Below, in pieces: positions 8,411-19,131 of a stretch of DNA of 29,116 nt. Positions within the stretch are counted from its first letter, which is position 1, and each line of letters starts with the position of its first letter. A program made the position numbers and the translations under genes. The notes below the pieces were generated by a model. It worked only from the letters and a program-made list of their open reading frames with translations, had not been told where the DNA came from and ran no database searches. This DNA comes from Nemertoderma westbladi (lineage: Eukaryota; Xenacoelomorpha; Nemertodermatida; Nemertodermatidae), in assembly GCA_032718475.1 (NCBI GenBank), contig JAUCBJ010006368.1, forward strand, positions 1 through 29,116, read 5' to 3'.

Positions 8411-9298
8411 GGGGGGGGGGGGGGGGGGGTTCACCCACAGTCTTTTTTCGACAGTTTTTTTTTAAATATGTTTTCAGATGTAAAATTTTGTGGTGCTTCC
8501 GAATCTGTAATCGGTCTTTCGATAAGTTGTGTTTGGTTCTCGAGTTATGGCAACTTTTGTAATTTTGGTGCAACACCACATATTGCACCAAAATAGACCC
8601 TCAAACTTTGAAATATTTGGCTATTTTCCGAATCAGCGCAAAAAATTCGCCTATTGGCATCAAAACCATAAAAGAAGATCATTTTTGAAAAAATTCAAAA
8701 TTTTTCACCTTTGGTGCATGTTTGGTCAGTTGTACGAATACTTAAGTTGTACTAATACTGTTACTCACCCGATTTCCGGAATTATGTAGAATAAAAATTG
8801 CGTTGAAAATTTTGTTTATAAAATTTTTCCGCGCGATGTTTCTTCTACATAATTCCGCAAACAGAAATAAAATCGGTTGAGTAGTTAAAAAGTAGATAGA
8901 GAAAGTAGATAGAGAAAGTAGATAGTGAAAGTAGATAGTGAAAGTAGATAGAGAAAGTAGATACCTAGTGAAAGTGTCCCAAAAAGGCAACGCGAGACAA
9001 ATGACATTTACATTTCCTCCTTTACCACAACTGCCCGAACATGCACCAAAAGTGAACAATTTTGAAATTGTTTGGTGAAAAGTCTTTTTTGGTGTCAAAA
9101 GTGCTCCTGCACCAAAATTACTAATTTTCAAATTTTGGGTGAATATTACTAAAGTTGCCATAACTTGAGTTGAGAACAAAAAAAATTATCGAAAAACTGA
9201 TCTCAGAATCGGAATCACAATAAAATATTACATCGGAAAATACATTAAAAACTGTCTAAAAAAGACTGGGGTGACGCCAACACCCCACCCCCCCCCCC
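8411..9298. mobile_element. Imperfect long inverted-repeat element bounded by poly-G and poly-C
   Basis: The left arm (about 8411-8740) and right arm (about 8990-9298) are inverted copies with roughly 70-75 percent identity by eye. Shared blocks include CAGTCTTTTTT, GTTATGGCAACTTT, AATTTTGGTGCA and TTTGGTGCATGTT. The ends are a run of 19 G at 8411-8429 and of 11 C at 9288-9298. An inner palindrome pairs TTCCGGAATTATGTAGA (8774) with TCTACATAATTCCGCA (8845). A GTAGATAGAGAAA minisatellite fills 8890-8965. No transposase was found. A 145-aa minus-strand frame across it is a by-product. No clear target duplication was found. Confidence 0.65.
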
Positions 9299-9618
9299 AA
9301 AAAAAAAAAGAAAATATGTAAAATACCATTACGATCTGTGTTTCATTATTTGTAAACGTAAACCTGCTTTTTCACGAATTTCTCACTAGGCCTATCAGTG
9401 TACATTTTGCAGTGACGTCATCATCACTACATTGTTGTTTTACATAGTCCACTGCCACTCAATAACATGTAATTTTATAATCTTACAGATTTAATACTAC
9501 TAATGAACATTACTAAATATTATACAATTTATCTTAATTTCTACGGCACCTATTATTTTTCTTTAACCTTAGAAACTTAAATTTGACGAAATATTTACTT
9601 TCATGCGTTAAGATTCAT
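9299..9618. other. Non-coding spacer before the large minisatellite
   Basis: An A-rich run at 9299-9309, then AT-rich unique sequence including TGACGTCATCATCAC near 9411. No open frame or RNA gene was recognised. Confidence 0.4.
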
Positions 9619-12600
9619 ACCCACACACCCGTGGGACCTACTAACAGCTAATACCCACACACCCATGGGACCTACTAACAGCTAATACCCACACACCCGT
9701 GGGACCTACTAACAGCTAATACCCACACACCCGTGGGACCAATACTAACAGCTAATACCCACACACCCATGGGACCTACTAACAGCTAATACCCACACAC
9801 CCGTGGGACCTACTAACAGCTAATACCCACACACCGTGGGACCTACTAACAGCTAATACCCACACACCCATGGGACCTACTAACAGCTAATACCCACACA
9901 CCCGTGGGACCTACTAACAGCTAATACCCACACACCCGTGGGACCAATACTTACAGCTAACCCACACACCCGTGGGACCTACTAACAGCTAATACCCACA
10001 CACCCGTGGGACCAATACTGACAGCTAACCCACACACCCGTGGGACCTACTAACAGCTAATACCCACACACCCGTGGGACCAATACTAACAGCTAACCCA
10101 CACACCCGTGGGACCTACTAACAGCTAATACCCACACACCCATGGGACCTACTAACAGCTAATACCCACACACCCGTGGGACCAATACTAACAGCTAATA
10201 CCCACACACCCGTGGGACCAATACTAACAGCTAATACCCACACACCCGTGGGACCAATACTAACAGCTAATACCCACACACCCGTGGGACCTACTAACAG
10301 CTAATACCCACACACCCGTGGGACCTACTAACAGTAATACCCACACACCCGTGGGACCAATACTAACAGCTAATACCCACACACCCGTGGGACCAATACT
10401 AACAGCTAATACCCACACACCCGTGGGACCTACTAACAACAGCTAATACCCCCACACCCGTGGGACATACTAACAGCTAATACCCACACACCCATGGGAC
10501 CAACTAACAGCTAATACCCACACACCCGTGGGACCTACTAACAGCTAATACCCACACACCCGTGGGACCTACTAACAGCTAATACCCACACACCCGTGGG
10601 ACCTACTAACAACAGCTAATACCCACATACCCGTGGGACCTACTAACAGCTAATACCCACACACCCGTGGGACCTACTAACAGCTAATACCCACACACCC
10701 GTGGGACCAATACTAACAGCTAATACCCACACACCCGTGGGACCTACTAACAGCTAATACCCACACACCCGTGGGACCTACTAACAGCTAATACCCACAC
10801 ACCCGCGGGACCTACTAACAGCTAATACCCACACACCCGTGGGACCAATACTAACAGCTAATACCCACACACCCGTGGGACCTACTAACAGCTAATACCC
10901 ACACACCCGTGGGACCAATACTAACAGCTAATACCCACACACCCGTGGGACCAATACTAACAGCTAATACCCACACACCCGTGGGACCTACTAACAGCTA
11001 ATACCCACACACCCGTGGGACCTACTAACAGTAATACCCCCACACCCGTGGGACCAATACTAACAGCTAATACCCACACACCCGTGGGACCTATACTAAC
11101 AGCTAATACCCACACACCCGTGGGACCTATACTAACAGCTAATACCCACACACCCGTGGGACCTACTAACAGCTAATACCCACACACCCGTGGGACCTAC
11201 TAACAGCTAATACCCACACACCCGTGGGACCTACTAACAGCTAATACCCACACACCCGTGGGACCTACTAACAGCTAATACCCACACACACGTGGGACCA
11301 ATTCTAACAGCTAATACCCACACACCCTTGGGACCTACTAACAGCTAATACCCACATACCCGTGGGACCAATACTAACAGCTAATACCCACACACCCGTG
11401 GGACCTACTAACAACAGCTAATACCCACATACCCGTGGGACCAATACTAACAGCTAATACCCACACACCCGTGGGACCTACTAACAGCTAATACCCACAC
11501 ACCCGTGGGACCAATTCTAACAGCTAATACCCACACACCCTTGGGACCTACTAACAGCTAATACCCACATACCCGTGGGACCAATACTAGCAGCTAATAC
11601 CCACACACCCGTGGGACCTACTAACAACAGCTAATACCCACATACCCGTGGGACCAATACTAACAGCTAATACCCACACACCCGTGGGACCTACTAACAA
11701 CAGCTAATACCCACATACCCGTGGGACCTACTAACAGCTAATACCCACACACCCGTGGGACCTACTAACAACAGCTAATACCCACATACCCGTGGGACCA
11801 ATACTAACAGCTAATACCCACACACCCGTGGGACCTACTAACAGCTAATACCCACACACCCGTGGGACCTACTAACAGCTAATACCCACACACCCGTGGG
11901 ACCAATACTAACAGCTAATACCCACACACCCGTGGGACCAACTAACAGCTAATACCCACACACCCGTGGGACCTACTAACAACAGCTAATACCCACATAC
12001 CCGTGGGACCTACTAACAGCTAATACCCACACACCCGTGGGACCTACTAACAGCTAATACCCACACACCCGTGGGACCTACTAACAGCTAATAGCCACAC
12101 ACCCGTGGGACCTACTAACAGCTAATACCCACACACCCGTGGGACCAATACTAACAGCTAATACCCACACACCCGTGGTACCTACTAACAACAGCTAATA
12201 CCCACATACCCGTGGGACCTACTAACAGCTAATACCCACACACCCGTGGGACCAATACTAACAGCTAATACCCACACACCCATGGGACCAATACTAACAG
12301 CTAATACCCACACACCCGTGGGACCTACTAGCAGCTAATACCCACACACCCGTGGGACCAATACTAACAGCTAATACCCACACACCCGTGGGACCTACTA
12401 ACAACAGCTAATACCCCCACACCCGTGGGACCAATACTAACAGCTAATACCCACACACCCGTGGGACCAATACTAACAGCTAATACCCACACACCCGTGG
12501 GACCTACTAACAGCTAATACCCACACACCCGTGGGACCTACTAACAGCTAATACCCACACACCCATGAGACCAACTAACAGCTAATACCCACACACCCGT

Positions 12601-14435
12601 GGGACCTACTAACAGCTAATACCCACACACCCGTGGGACCTACTAACAGCTAATACCCACACACCCGTGGGACCTACTAACAACAGCTAATACCCACACA
12701 CCCGTGGGACCTACTAACAACAGCTAATACCCCCACACCCGTGGGACATACTAACAGCTAATACCCACACACCCATGGGACCAACTAACAGCTAATACCC
12801 ACACACCCGTGGGACCTACTAACAGCTAATACCCACACACCCGTGGGACCTACTAACAGCTAATACCCACACACCCGTGGGACCTACTAACAACAGCTAA
12901 TACCCACATACCCGTGGGACCTACTAACAGCTAATACCCACACACCCGTGGGACCTACTAACAGCTAATACCCACACACCCGTGGGACCAATACTAACAG
13001 CTAATACCCACACACCCGTGGGACCTACTAACAGCTAATACCCACACACCCGTGGGACCTACTAACAGCTAATACCCACACACCCGCGGGACCTACTAAC
13101 AGCTAATACCCCCACACCCATGGGACCTACTAACAGCTAATACCCACACACCCGTGGGACCTACTAACAGCTAATACCCACACACCCGTGGGACCTACTA
13201 ACAACAGCTAATACCCACATACCCGTGGGACCTACTAACAGCTAATACCCACACACCCGTGGGACCTACTAACAGCTAATACCCACACACCCGTGGGACC
13301 AATACTAACAGCTAATACCCACACACCCGTGGGACCTACTAACAACAGCTAATACCCACATACCCGTGGGACCTACTAACAGCTAATACCCACACACCCG
13401 TGGGACCTACTAACAGCTAATACCCACACACCCGTGGGACCAATACTAACAGCTAATACCCACACACCCGTGGGACCTACTAACAACATCTAATACCCAC
13501 ATACCCGTGGGACCTACTAACAGCTAATACCCACACACCCGTGGGACCAATACTAACAGCTAATACCCACACACCCGTGGGACCAATACTAACAGCTAAT
13601 ACCCACACACCCGTGGGACCTACTAACAGCTAATACCCACACACCCGTGGGACCTACTAACACCTAATACCCCCACAGCCGTGGGACCAATACTAACAGC
13701 TAATACCCACACACCCGTGGGACCTACTAACAGCTAATACCCACACACCCGTGGGACCAATACTAACAGCTAATACCCACACACCCATGGGACCTACTAA
13801 CAGCTAATACCCACACACCCGTGGGACCTACTAACAACAGCTAATACCCACATACCCGTGGGACCTACTAACAGCTAATACCCACACACCCGTGGGACCT
13901 ACTAACAGCTAATACCCACACACCCGTGGGACCAATACTAACAGCTAATACCCACACACCCGTGGGACCTACTAACAACATCTAATACCCACATACCCGT
14001 GGGACCTACTAACAGCTAATACCCACACACCCGTGGGACCAATACTAACAGCTAATACCCACACACCCGTGGGACCAATACTAACAGCTAATACCCACAC
14101 ACCCGTGGGACCTACTAACAGCTAATACCCACACACCCGTGGGACCTACTAACACCTAATACCCCCACAGCCGTGGGACCAATACTAACAGCTAATACCC
14201 ACACACCCGTGGGACCTACTAACAGCTAATACCCACACACCCGTGGGACCAATACTAACAGCTAATACCCACACACCCATGGGACCTACTAACAGCTAAT
14301 ACCCACACACCCGTGGGACCTACTAACAGCTAATACCCACACACCCGTGGGACCAATACTAACAGCTAATACCCACACACCCATGGGACCTACTAACAGC
14401 TAATACCCACACACCCGTGGGACCTACTAACAGCT
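9619..14435. repeat. 4.8-kb minisatellite, 34-bp unit, with higher-order structure
   Basis: About 140 units. Each unit joins ACCCACACACCCGTGGGACC to TACTAACAGCTAAT (34 bp). Length variants have ACCAATACTAACAG or CTACTAACAACAG, and CATGGG and CATACCC substitutions recur. Each unit holds a small inverted repeat, CCCAC with GTGGG. Rare variants repeat at fixed distances: AACAACATC and CCCCCACAGCC recur 492 bp apart (13490/13982 and 13680/14172), and GGGACATAC and CCGCGGG recur 2,281 bp apart (10462/12743 and 10804/13085). This shows block duplications. The array separates the two BED gene copies. Confidence 0.98.
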
Positions 14436-14477
14436 ACAGTAAGTTATATTATGACAACCTCGTCCTGTTTTATATGT

Positions 14478-14744
14478 AGACCAAGCAGCAGCTTGGTCTA
14501 GTGGTGACATTCCTGTGCTTCCGATTAGGGAGCCCGGGTTCGATCCGTAGATGGGGCAGCACTGTTTGGGCACAGTGCTTTAAATGCTGCAGCCTAGCCC
14601 AACCTCGGCTTTCATCCTTCAGTGGTCGATAAATGGGAACCAAGGCAACTTGGGAAACAGAGTGGAGGGGTTTACTGTGGAAGATCACCCATGGTGGTGA
14701 ACAGGCATTCCTTGGCTTAACGAGCCTAAAAGATTCTCCCATTC
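14478..14744 (+). mobile_element. tRNA-derived SINE
   Basis: RNA polymerase III promoter boxes are visible: an A box TGGTCTAGTGG (14494-14504) that fits TRGYNNARNGG, and a B box GGTTCGATCC near 14538. A non-tRNA body follows, with TAAATGGGAACCAAGGCAAC near 14630, then an AT-rich tail. ATATGT flanks both ends (14472-14477 and 14745-14750) and may be a short target duplication. It ends about 80 bp before the start codon of BED copy 2. Confidence 0.7.
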
Positions 14745-14826
14745 ATATGTTGTATTTGTTTGTAATTATTTTGTGTCGGAGTTTCATTCAAATTCAATTA
14801 ATTTAGTTCAAAACTGGAAAATTACA

Positions 14827-15912
14827 ATGTTGAATGATTCGCCCGCTACCGAATATAAACAATCTGGGTTTACCATATCCCCGGAAATATTTACGAATAT
14901 TTGTTTGGATAATTGTTCTTTCGTGAGGTGTTTTATCGAGGATTACATCCGCGCAAACACCTCGTTCCTCGAGGACTATATAACCGCTAATTGCACCGCC
15001 GGGGAAATAACCGACTGGCTTCACAAGGTTGTGAGTAAAATTGAAACAACGCAAAGCGATGTAATATATGATCAAGCGATCGTAGATACCGACAATCTGA
15101 CGTCCAATGAGTGGCAGTTCATTGGAGAATACGATAAGTATACAGACGAGACGCAACAACAAACTCCCGCAACCAATGACGTCACCGGATGTGGAGTTTT
15201 ACAACCGTTATTTCAACCATTACACTCCAAAACTGGCCATAAACGTTCGCTAAGACCTCTGAATTCCTGCAAACTTAAACGCGACTCCAGAAACCCTCCG
15301 TTGTCTGCCGCTAGGAGGGGCAGCAGACAAATTAAACGCCCTAAACATTTCAACCAATATATCGACTCCAGTTTCAGCTCTATATCTCCGTTAGTTGACA
15401 TCGACGACGACAACGAATCCCTCGCGTTAACGGCGAATGAAACCCCCAACGAATTAGCCCCCGGTATCTCGGCCTATACGAGCGACATTAGCGCCGCTTA
15501 CCGCGACACAACAACTTATCATTTAATCGAAGATAATAATGTCTTAGAATCCGTTGAATCGGTCGACCAATCGGAGACGATAAAATCGGAAGTTGTTGAT
15601 TCTCCGACTATCGACTCTCCTCCGGTCGCCGATGCTTCCCGCGTTACCATGGTAACTATCGGGTCCGACCATTTGGTTCCCGCGAACGCCAAGAGTTTCG
15701 TATGGAAACACTTTACTATCCTACCAGACGAAGCAGATCGGGTTAAGTGTCTGTCCTGCGGTGCGACTTTCGCTTACGGTAGTTTAGGGAAGGGCCTCTT
15801 TTCCCGGCCAACTTCCTCGCTGTTACGACATCTTCGATTGAGGCACCTGGCCGAGATTGCTCACGAGAAGTGTATACGGATGAGACAGCCAAAACGATTG
15901 CGGCATTTTTAA
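14827..15912 (+). CDS. BED-type zinc finger protein, copy 2
   Basis: 361 aa from ATG 14827. The frame is open back to GTG 14773, but homology with copy 1 begins only at GAAAATTACAAT, just before this ATG, so 14827 is the chosen start. Domain order follows copy 1: unknown N-terminal domain, basic stretch, Ser/Asp-rich linker, BED finger. Up to the codon after the second Cys (about 15761) the genes differ at about 12 sites, roughly nine of them amino-acid changing. Beyond that, the finger is Cys308-x2-Cys311-x23-His335-x4-His340, three residues longer than in copy 1 and different at silent sites too. The C-terminal tails are unrelated. Neutral or relaxed evolution plus recombination or conversion is the simplest reading. 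The function is unknown. Confidence 0.7.
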   Translation: MLNDSPATEYKQSGFTISPEIFTNICLDNCSFVRCFIEDYIRANTSFLEDYITANCTAGEITDWLHKVVSKIETTQSDVIYDQAIVDTDNLTSNEWQFIGEYDKYTDETQQQTPATNDVTGCGVLQPLFQPLHSKTGHKRSLRPLNSCKLKRDSRNPPLSAARRGSRQIKRPKHFNQYIDSSFSSISPLVDIDDDNESLALTANETPNELAPGISAYTSDISAAYRDTTTYHLIEDNNVLESVESVDQSETIKSEVVDSPTIDSPPVADASRVTMVTIGSDHLVPANAKSFVWKHFTILPDEADRVKCLSCGATFAYGSLGKGLFSRPTSSLLRHLRLRHLAEIAHEKCIRMRQPKRLRHF

Positions 15913-15996
15913 TTACTGTACTGTATAAGTCAACGAACATTTTTATTTGTTACATTGTTATTAATAATTATATACCCGTAGTTCAGTGGCCAGTTT

Positions 15997-16054
15997 TTAC
16001 ACGTTCGTGTGGCCTTCAGGCCTGTTTACACGTTCGTGTGGCCTTCAGGCCTGT
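15997..16054. repeat. 29-bp tandem duplication at the MITE edge
   Basis: Two exact 29-bp copies (15997-16025 and 16026-16054) span TTTACACGTTCGTGTGGCC and TTCAGGCCTG. The second overlaps the left inverted end of the MITE that begins at 16047. It may result from slippage or from a repeated insertion at the same site. Confidence 0.85.
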
Positions 16055-16405
16055 TTACACGTGGCAACTTTTAGAGCAACTTTTTTTGGAGCAACTTAAT
16101 TTAATCGCTGTTTACACTTTACCAGCAACTTTACAAGCAACTTGGCCAGCAACTTTTAGAGCAACTTGTCTAGTTTGACTGTAAAATAGTGGGTACTGGT
16201 TCTCAGTATTCGTACACCCCTCGCCCTCACCAAATTTTATCTACTAGCTAGTTTTTGGTTTATTCAAACTAGCAAATTCCTTAAAGTTGCCGTAAAAGTT
16301 GAAAAGCTTTTTTTCAGCAACTTACGTGTTTACACGAAGCAACTTGATCGGCAACCTGGTTTGCTCTACAAGTTACCGAGAAAGTTGCCACGTGTAAACA
16401 GGCCT
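16047..16405. mobile_element. MITE with perfect 25-bp inverted ends and GCAACTT motif array
   Basis: The left end 16047-16071 begins AGGCCTGTTTACACGTGG, and the right end 16381-16405 is its exact reverse complement over 25 nt. Inside, the heptamer GCAACTT or its complement AAGTTGC occurs about ten times at irregular spacing, clustered near both ends. No coding capacity exists in 359 bp. Flanks are TTC on the left and TAA on the right, so no clean target duplication is visible. Superfamily not assigned. Confidence 0.8.
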
Positions 16406-16408
16406 TAA

Positions 16409-17260
16409 GCGCAGCACGAGGCTCAGGTATGAGACATAAATTAAAATTGAGAGATTCTACCACAAAATCGGTATTTAAGAAATTTAACCAAACCACCAAT
16501 AAATCAAACTAGAGAGGAAAGTTCCTCCCCCTTCAACCCCCTGTTAATATGCACCACCCCAACCAACCCAAAGGCACACAGAGGATTGGTGAAAGGCAGG
16601 TATTAAAATAAAATTTGTGTTTTAACATAAATATGATTTAGGCATGGAGGCGACACAATTTGAAATTTTAAGAAATATTAAAACTTACCTTATGCCGATA
16701 GTATTGATACTGAAATATTTATTTATCATATCAACACCTCAACGAAATTATTTAGCTAATTATTCTAAGGAATCACGATTAAATACTCAGCCCATCATTT
16801 TGCGAGATAAACAATAAGCAAGCTGGCTTGTTAGTCTTACACTGCTGAAGTGGTGAAGTGGGACTGGTTCCCAGGTAGGCAATAGCAAGCACGCCATAAA
16901 TATTTATTTAATTATTCCATTGTTCCCTTTTTTGTTGTGGTGCAGATTAAAAGGGGCGTTAAAGGGGTGGAACTGTCACATCCTACCCTCTTCTTTGACG
17001 GATTGGCGGTTTGTTATAATTTCTTAAATACCGTTTTTGATGTAGAATCGCTCAATTATAAATTTTGTGTTTCATAATAATGATCAACTAACTTTGGTAG
17101 TTTGAATTAAAATTTATAATCATTTCTGAAGCATCCGTATCCCACTTCGAGGGAGGTTTCCAGTTAAGTGGGATAAAGGATAGGGTTTGGTTTACTAAAC
17201 TCTAAAAATTGATTCAAAAATTTTCAAAGATTTTAATTGACCTCGTGCTCCGCGAAGGCC
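16409..17260. mobile_element. Imperfect inverted-repeat element
   Basis: The arms at about 16430-16560 and 16937-17075 are inverted copies. Shared blocks include GGTATTTAAGAAATT, GAGATTCTAC or GCGATTCTAC, CCACCAAT or CCGCCAAT, and TGCACCAC. The outermost match pairs GCAGCACGAGGC at 16411 with the complement GACCTCGTGCTCCGCG near 17240. The right side carries extra sequence, so the arms are unequal. No reading frame is supported. It abuts the MITE ending at 16405. Confidence 0.5.
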
Positions 17261-17429
17261 CCACGAATGTGTTCTAGGGTCTTCCGTCTTATAACCTCGA
17301 ATTATACTCTTGAGTTTATTTTACCAAAAATAAATTTAGCTTTTTTACTGGCACAATTATTGGACTAAATCTCCATCTTTATCACAATGCGTACTTAGAC
17401 CGACGGATAGTGTACAATTGTGAAACATG

Positions 17430-17541
17430 CAGCTGGATATAAAACTATCCCTCATAGGTTGTATCTCGGCTTCCAAACTGGAGGTCCCAGGTTCTATTCC
17501 GGCACTTATCCAATCATTCTTCAATCTCAGTCAATCTACTC
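17430..17541 (+). mobile_element. Degenerate tRNA-derived SINE head
   Basis: The stretch CTTCCAAACTGGAGGTCCC followed by AGGTTCTATTCC looks like the anticodon arm to T-loop part of a tRNA. The B box differs from GGTTCGANTCC at one base. The A-box region (GGTTGTATCTCGG) is poor. The 3' limit is unclear; related sequence may extend to about 17640. It is not a functional tRNA. Confidence 0.4.
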
Positions 17542-19131
17542 CCGTAGAAAAATACAGTAGTTGTTATTTACATCGATGTTCCCCTGGAGAGGGGTGGATT
17601 GGATATTGATTGCGTCAAAACTCCCTCATCTGTTTGGTTGACAACGCTACAAAATGCTGTTGTAAGGGTGGCTTTCCAGATGTTGATTGTTCGATATCTG
17701 GCTCAGGAGATGTGGGGATGCATTCCCTCCTCAACCTTCTTCATTTTGTGTGTTATGGAATCCTCACTAAGTTTATACAACAAGAGCCGAACTTCATCGT
17801 GTGAATTATTGGTAGGCCTACTGTACATAATAAGGATGAGGGCGATAATCAGCTGTCCAAGTACTGTAGAAAATTTGCTGACAGCTGATGGCAGCATGGT
17901 GAAAGCAGAGCTCTGGGGAGGCCAATAGTGGCTCGCCTTAATCACGAAAATCTCGTATAATTGTTTTCTAGATTCATTCCCGATCATAGCGGCCCAGCTC
18001 TTTCAGCCCCCAATCAAACATACTGTATTCTGGTTTCAAGGCTTACTCCAAGTGGTAACATAAGAGTTAGAGGTTAGACCACGCCATTAGCAAGTCCATT
18101 CGACTACTTTATGTCGTAATTATTAGTAGAAAGTAATGGTAGTCATCAATGACCACAGCGACTATGATTATTATGTAATATTGTGTAATCTTGTAGTATA
18201 ATTTAAAATAAATAAAGACCACACCAACAATGTAGAATACAATAAGTTGCCTGTATAGGATCTAGAGTCAGTCGGAACAAACTGGGATTTACGATTTTTG
18301 TTTGCTTAACTGAGACGATATGAAATATTAATGATTTCTCATACATAGACTGCAACAATTGAAGACGATTCGCTGTGCGTGGGCGCACATTGAATCACTC
18401 CACTCACCCTTATTTGGCTCCATTATTGCACGCAAATAGTCTATAAAGAGAGTCAATTATGGTGTTCCTACCACGGTAATAACCACTATGATGAACATCA
18501 TTGTTGTCCTGTTTGCTGCTTTTAATTAATAATAAATTGTATTATTGTTTGTTTGTACCTAATAATAATTTATGGGTTCGTTTGTTTCTGCTGGAGAAAG
18601 ATTACATTACATGACATATTACAAATATTAAATATGTAGAAACTACTGTACCGGTACTGTATCTAAATCATCTGCTCCTGATTCTCATTTATTATTTTGT
18701 TTATAAAAATCTGCCACTCTGTAATAATATTAGTGATTAGCAACACTAGTTGTAAGCCTAATAATGTCTGTATTGTATATTATATTGTACCCAATTGTCG
18801 GTAACCCGTTGCCAAAAACATTTTTTTTCCAAATATTTTACTTTTTCGATGGTATATCGTTTTCTATGCATTTTCAACCACAACCAACGAGCTACCCCCC
18901 TTAATAATGTTCGCTTTTATTGTATTTCCGGTGCGGCGACACCTAGTAGCGGATAAAGAATAAAATATATTAGCCGAGAGAGTTAGTAATGCAGCGCGGC
19001 TGCATATAATTATATTTATCTCATGTAATACCAGTAACCAATATAATACAGAATAAATCCATACCAAATATTATATAGTAAATAATTATTACTAATTATA
19101 ATTAAATCAGGACAAGTTTACAGGTTTAATA
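17542..19131. other. 1.6-kb intergenic stretch, no gene supported
   Basis: Short frames (for example 17599-17928 plus and 18864-19067 minus) show no domain, splice context or composition change. This would be the 3' flank of the minus-strand ZNF622-like gene. No polyadenylation signal close to 19132 and no genomic A-tail stand out on the minus strand. Confidence 0.4.

Noticed and set aside
8742-9179. 145-aa minus-strand open frame
   Set aside because: It spans the arm, minisatellite and palindrome of an inverted-repeat element, has low complexity (repeated YLLSLSTF) and no domain.
10957-11151. Minus-strand frame encoding VWVLAVSIGPTG repeats
   Set aside because: It is only the minisatellite read in an open phase; unit-length variants break it everywhere else.
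9619-14435. CRISPR-like array of regular repeats
   Set aside because: Units are contiguous 34-36-bp tandem repeats with no unique spacers, and the genome is animal. It is a minisatellite.
14478-14560. Functional tRNA gene
   Set aside because: A and B boxes are present, but the cloverleaf is incomplete and a long non-tRNA body follows, as in a SINE.
14773-14826. N-terminal extension of BED copy 2 from GTG 14773
   Set aside because: Not an ATG, and homology with copy 1 begins only just before ATG 14827.
17599-17928. 109-aa plus-strand frame
   Set aside because: No domain, no splice context, overlaps SINE-like sequence and other open phases.
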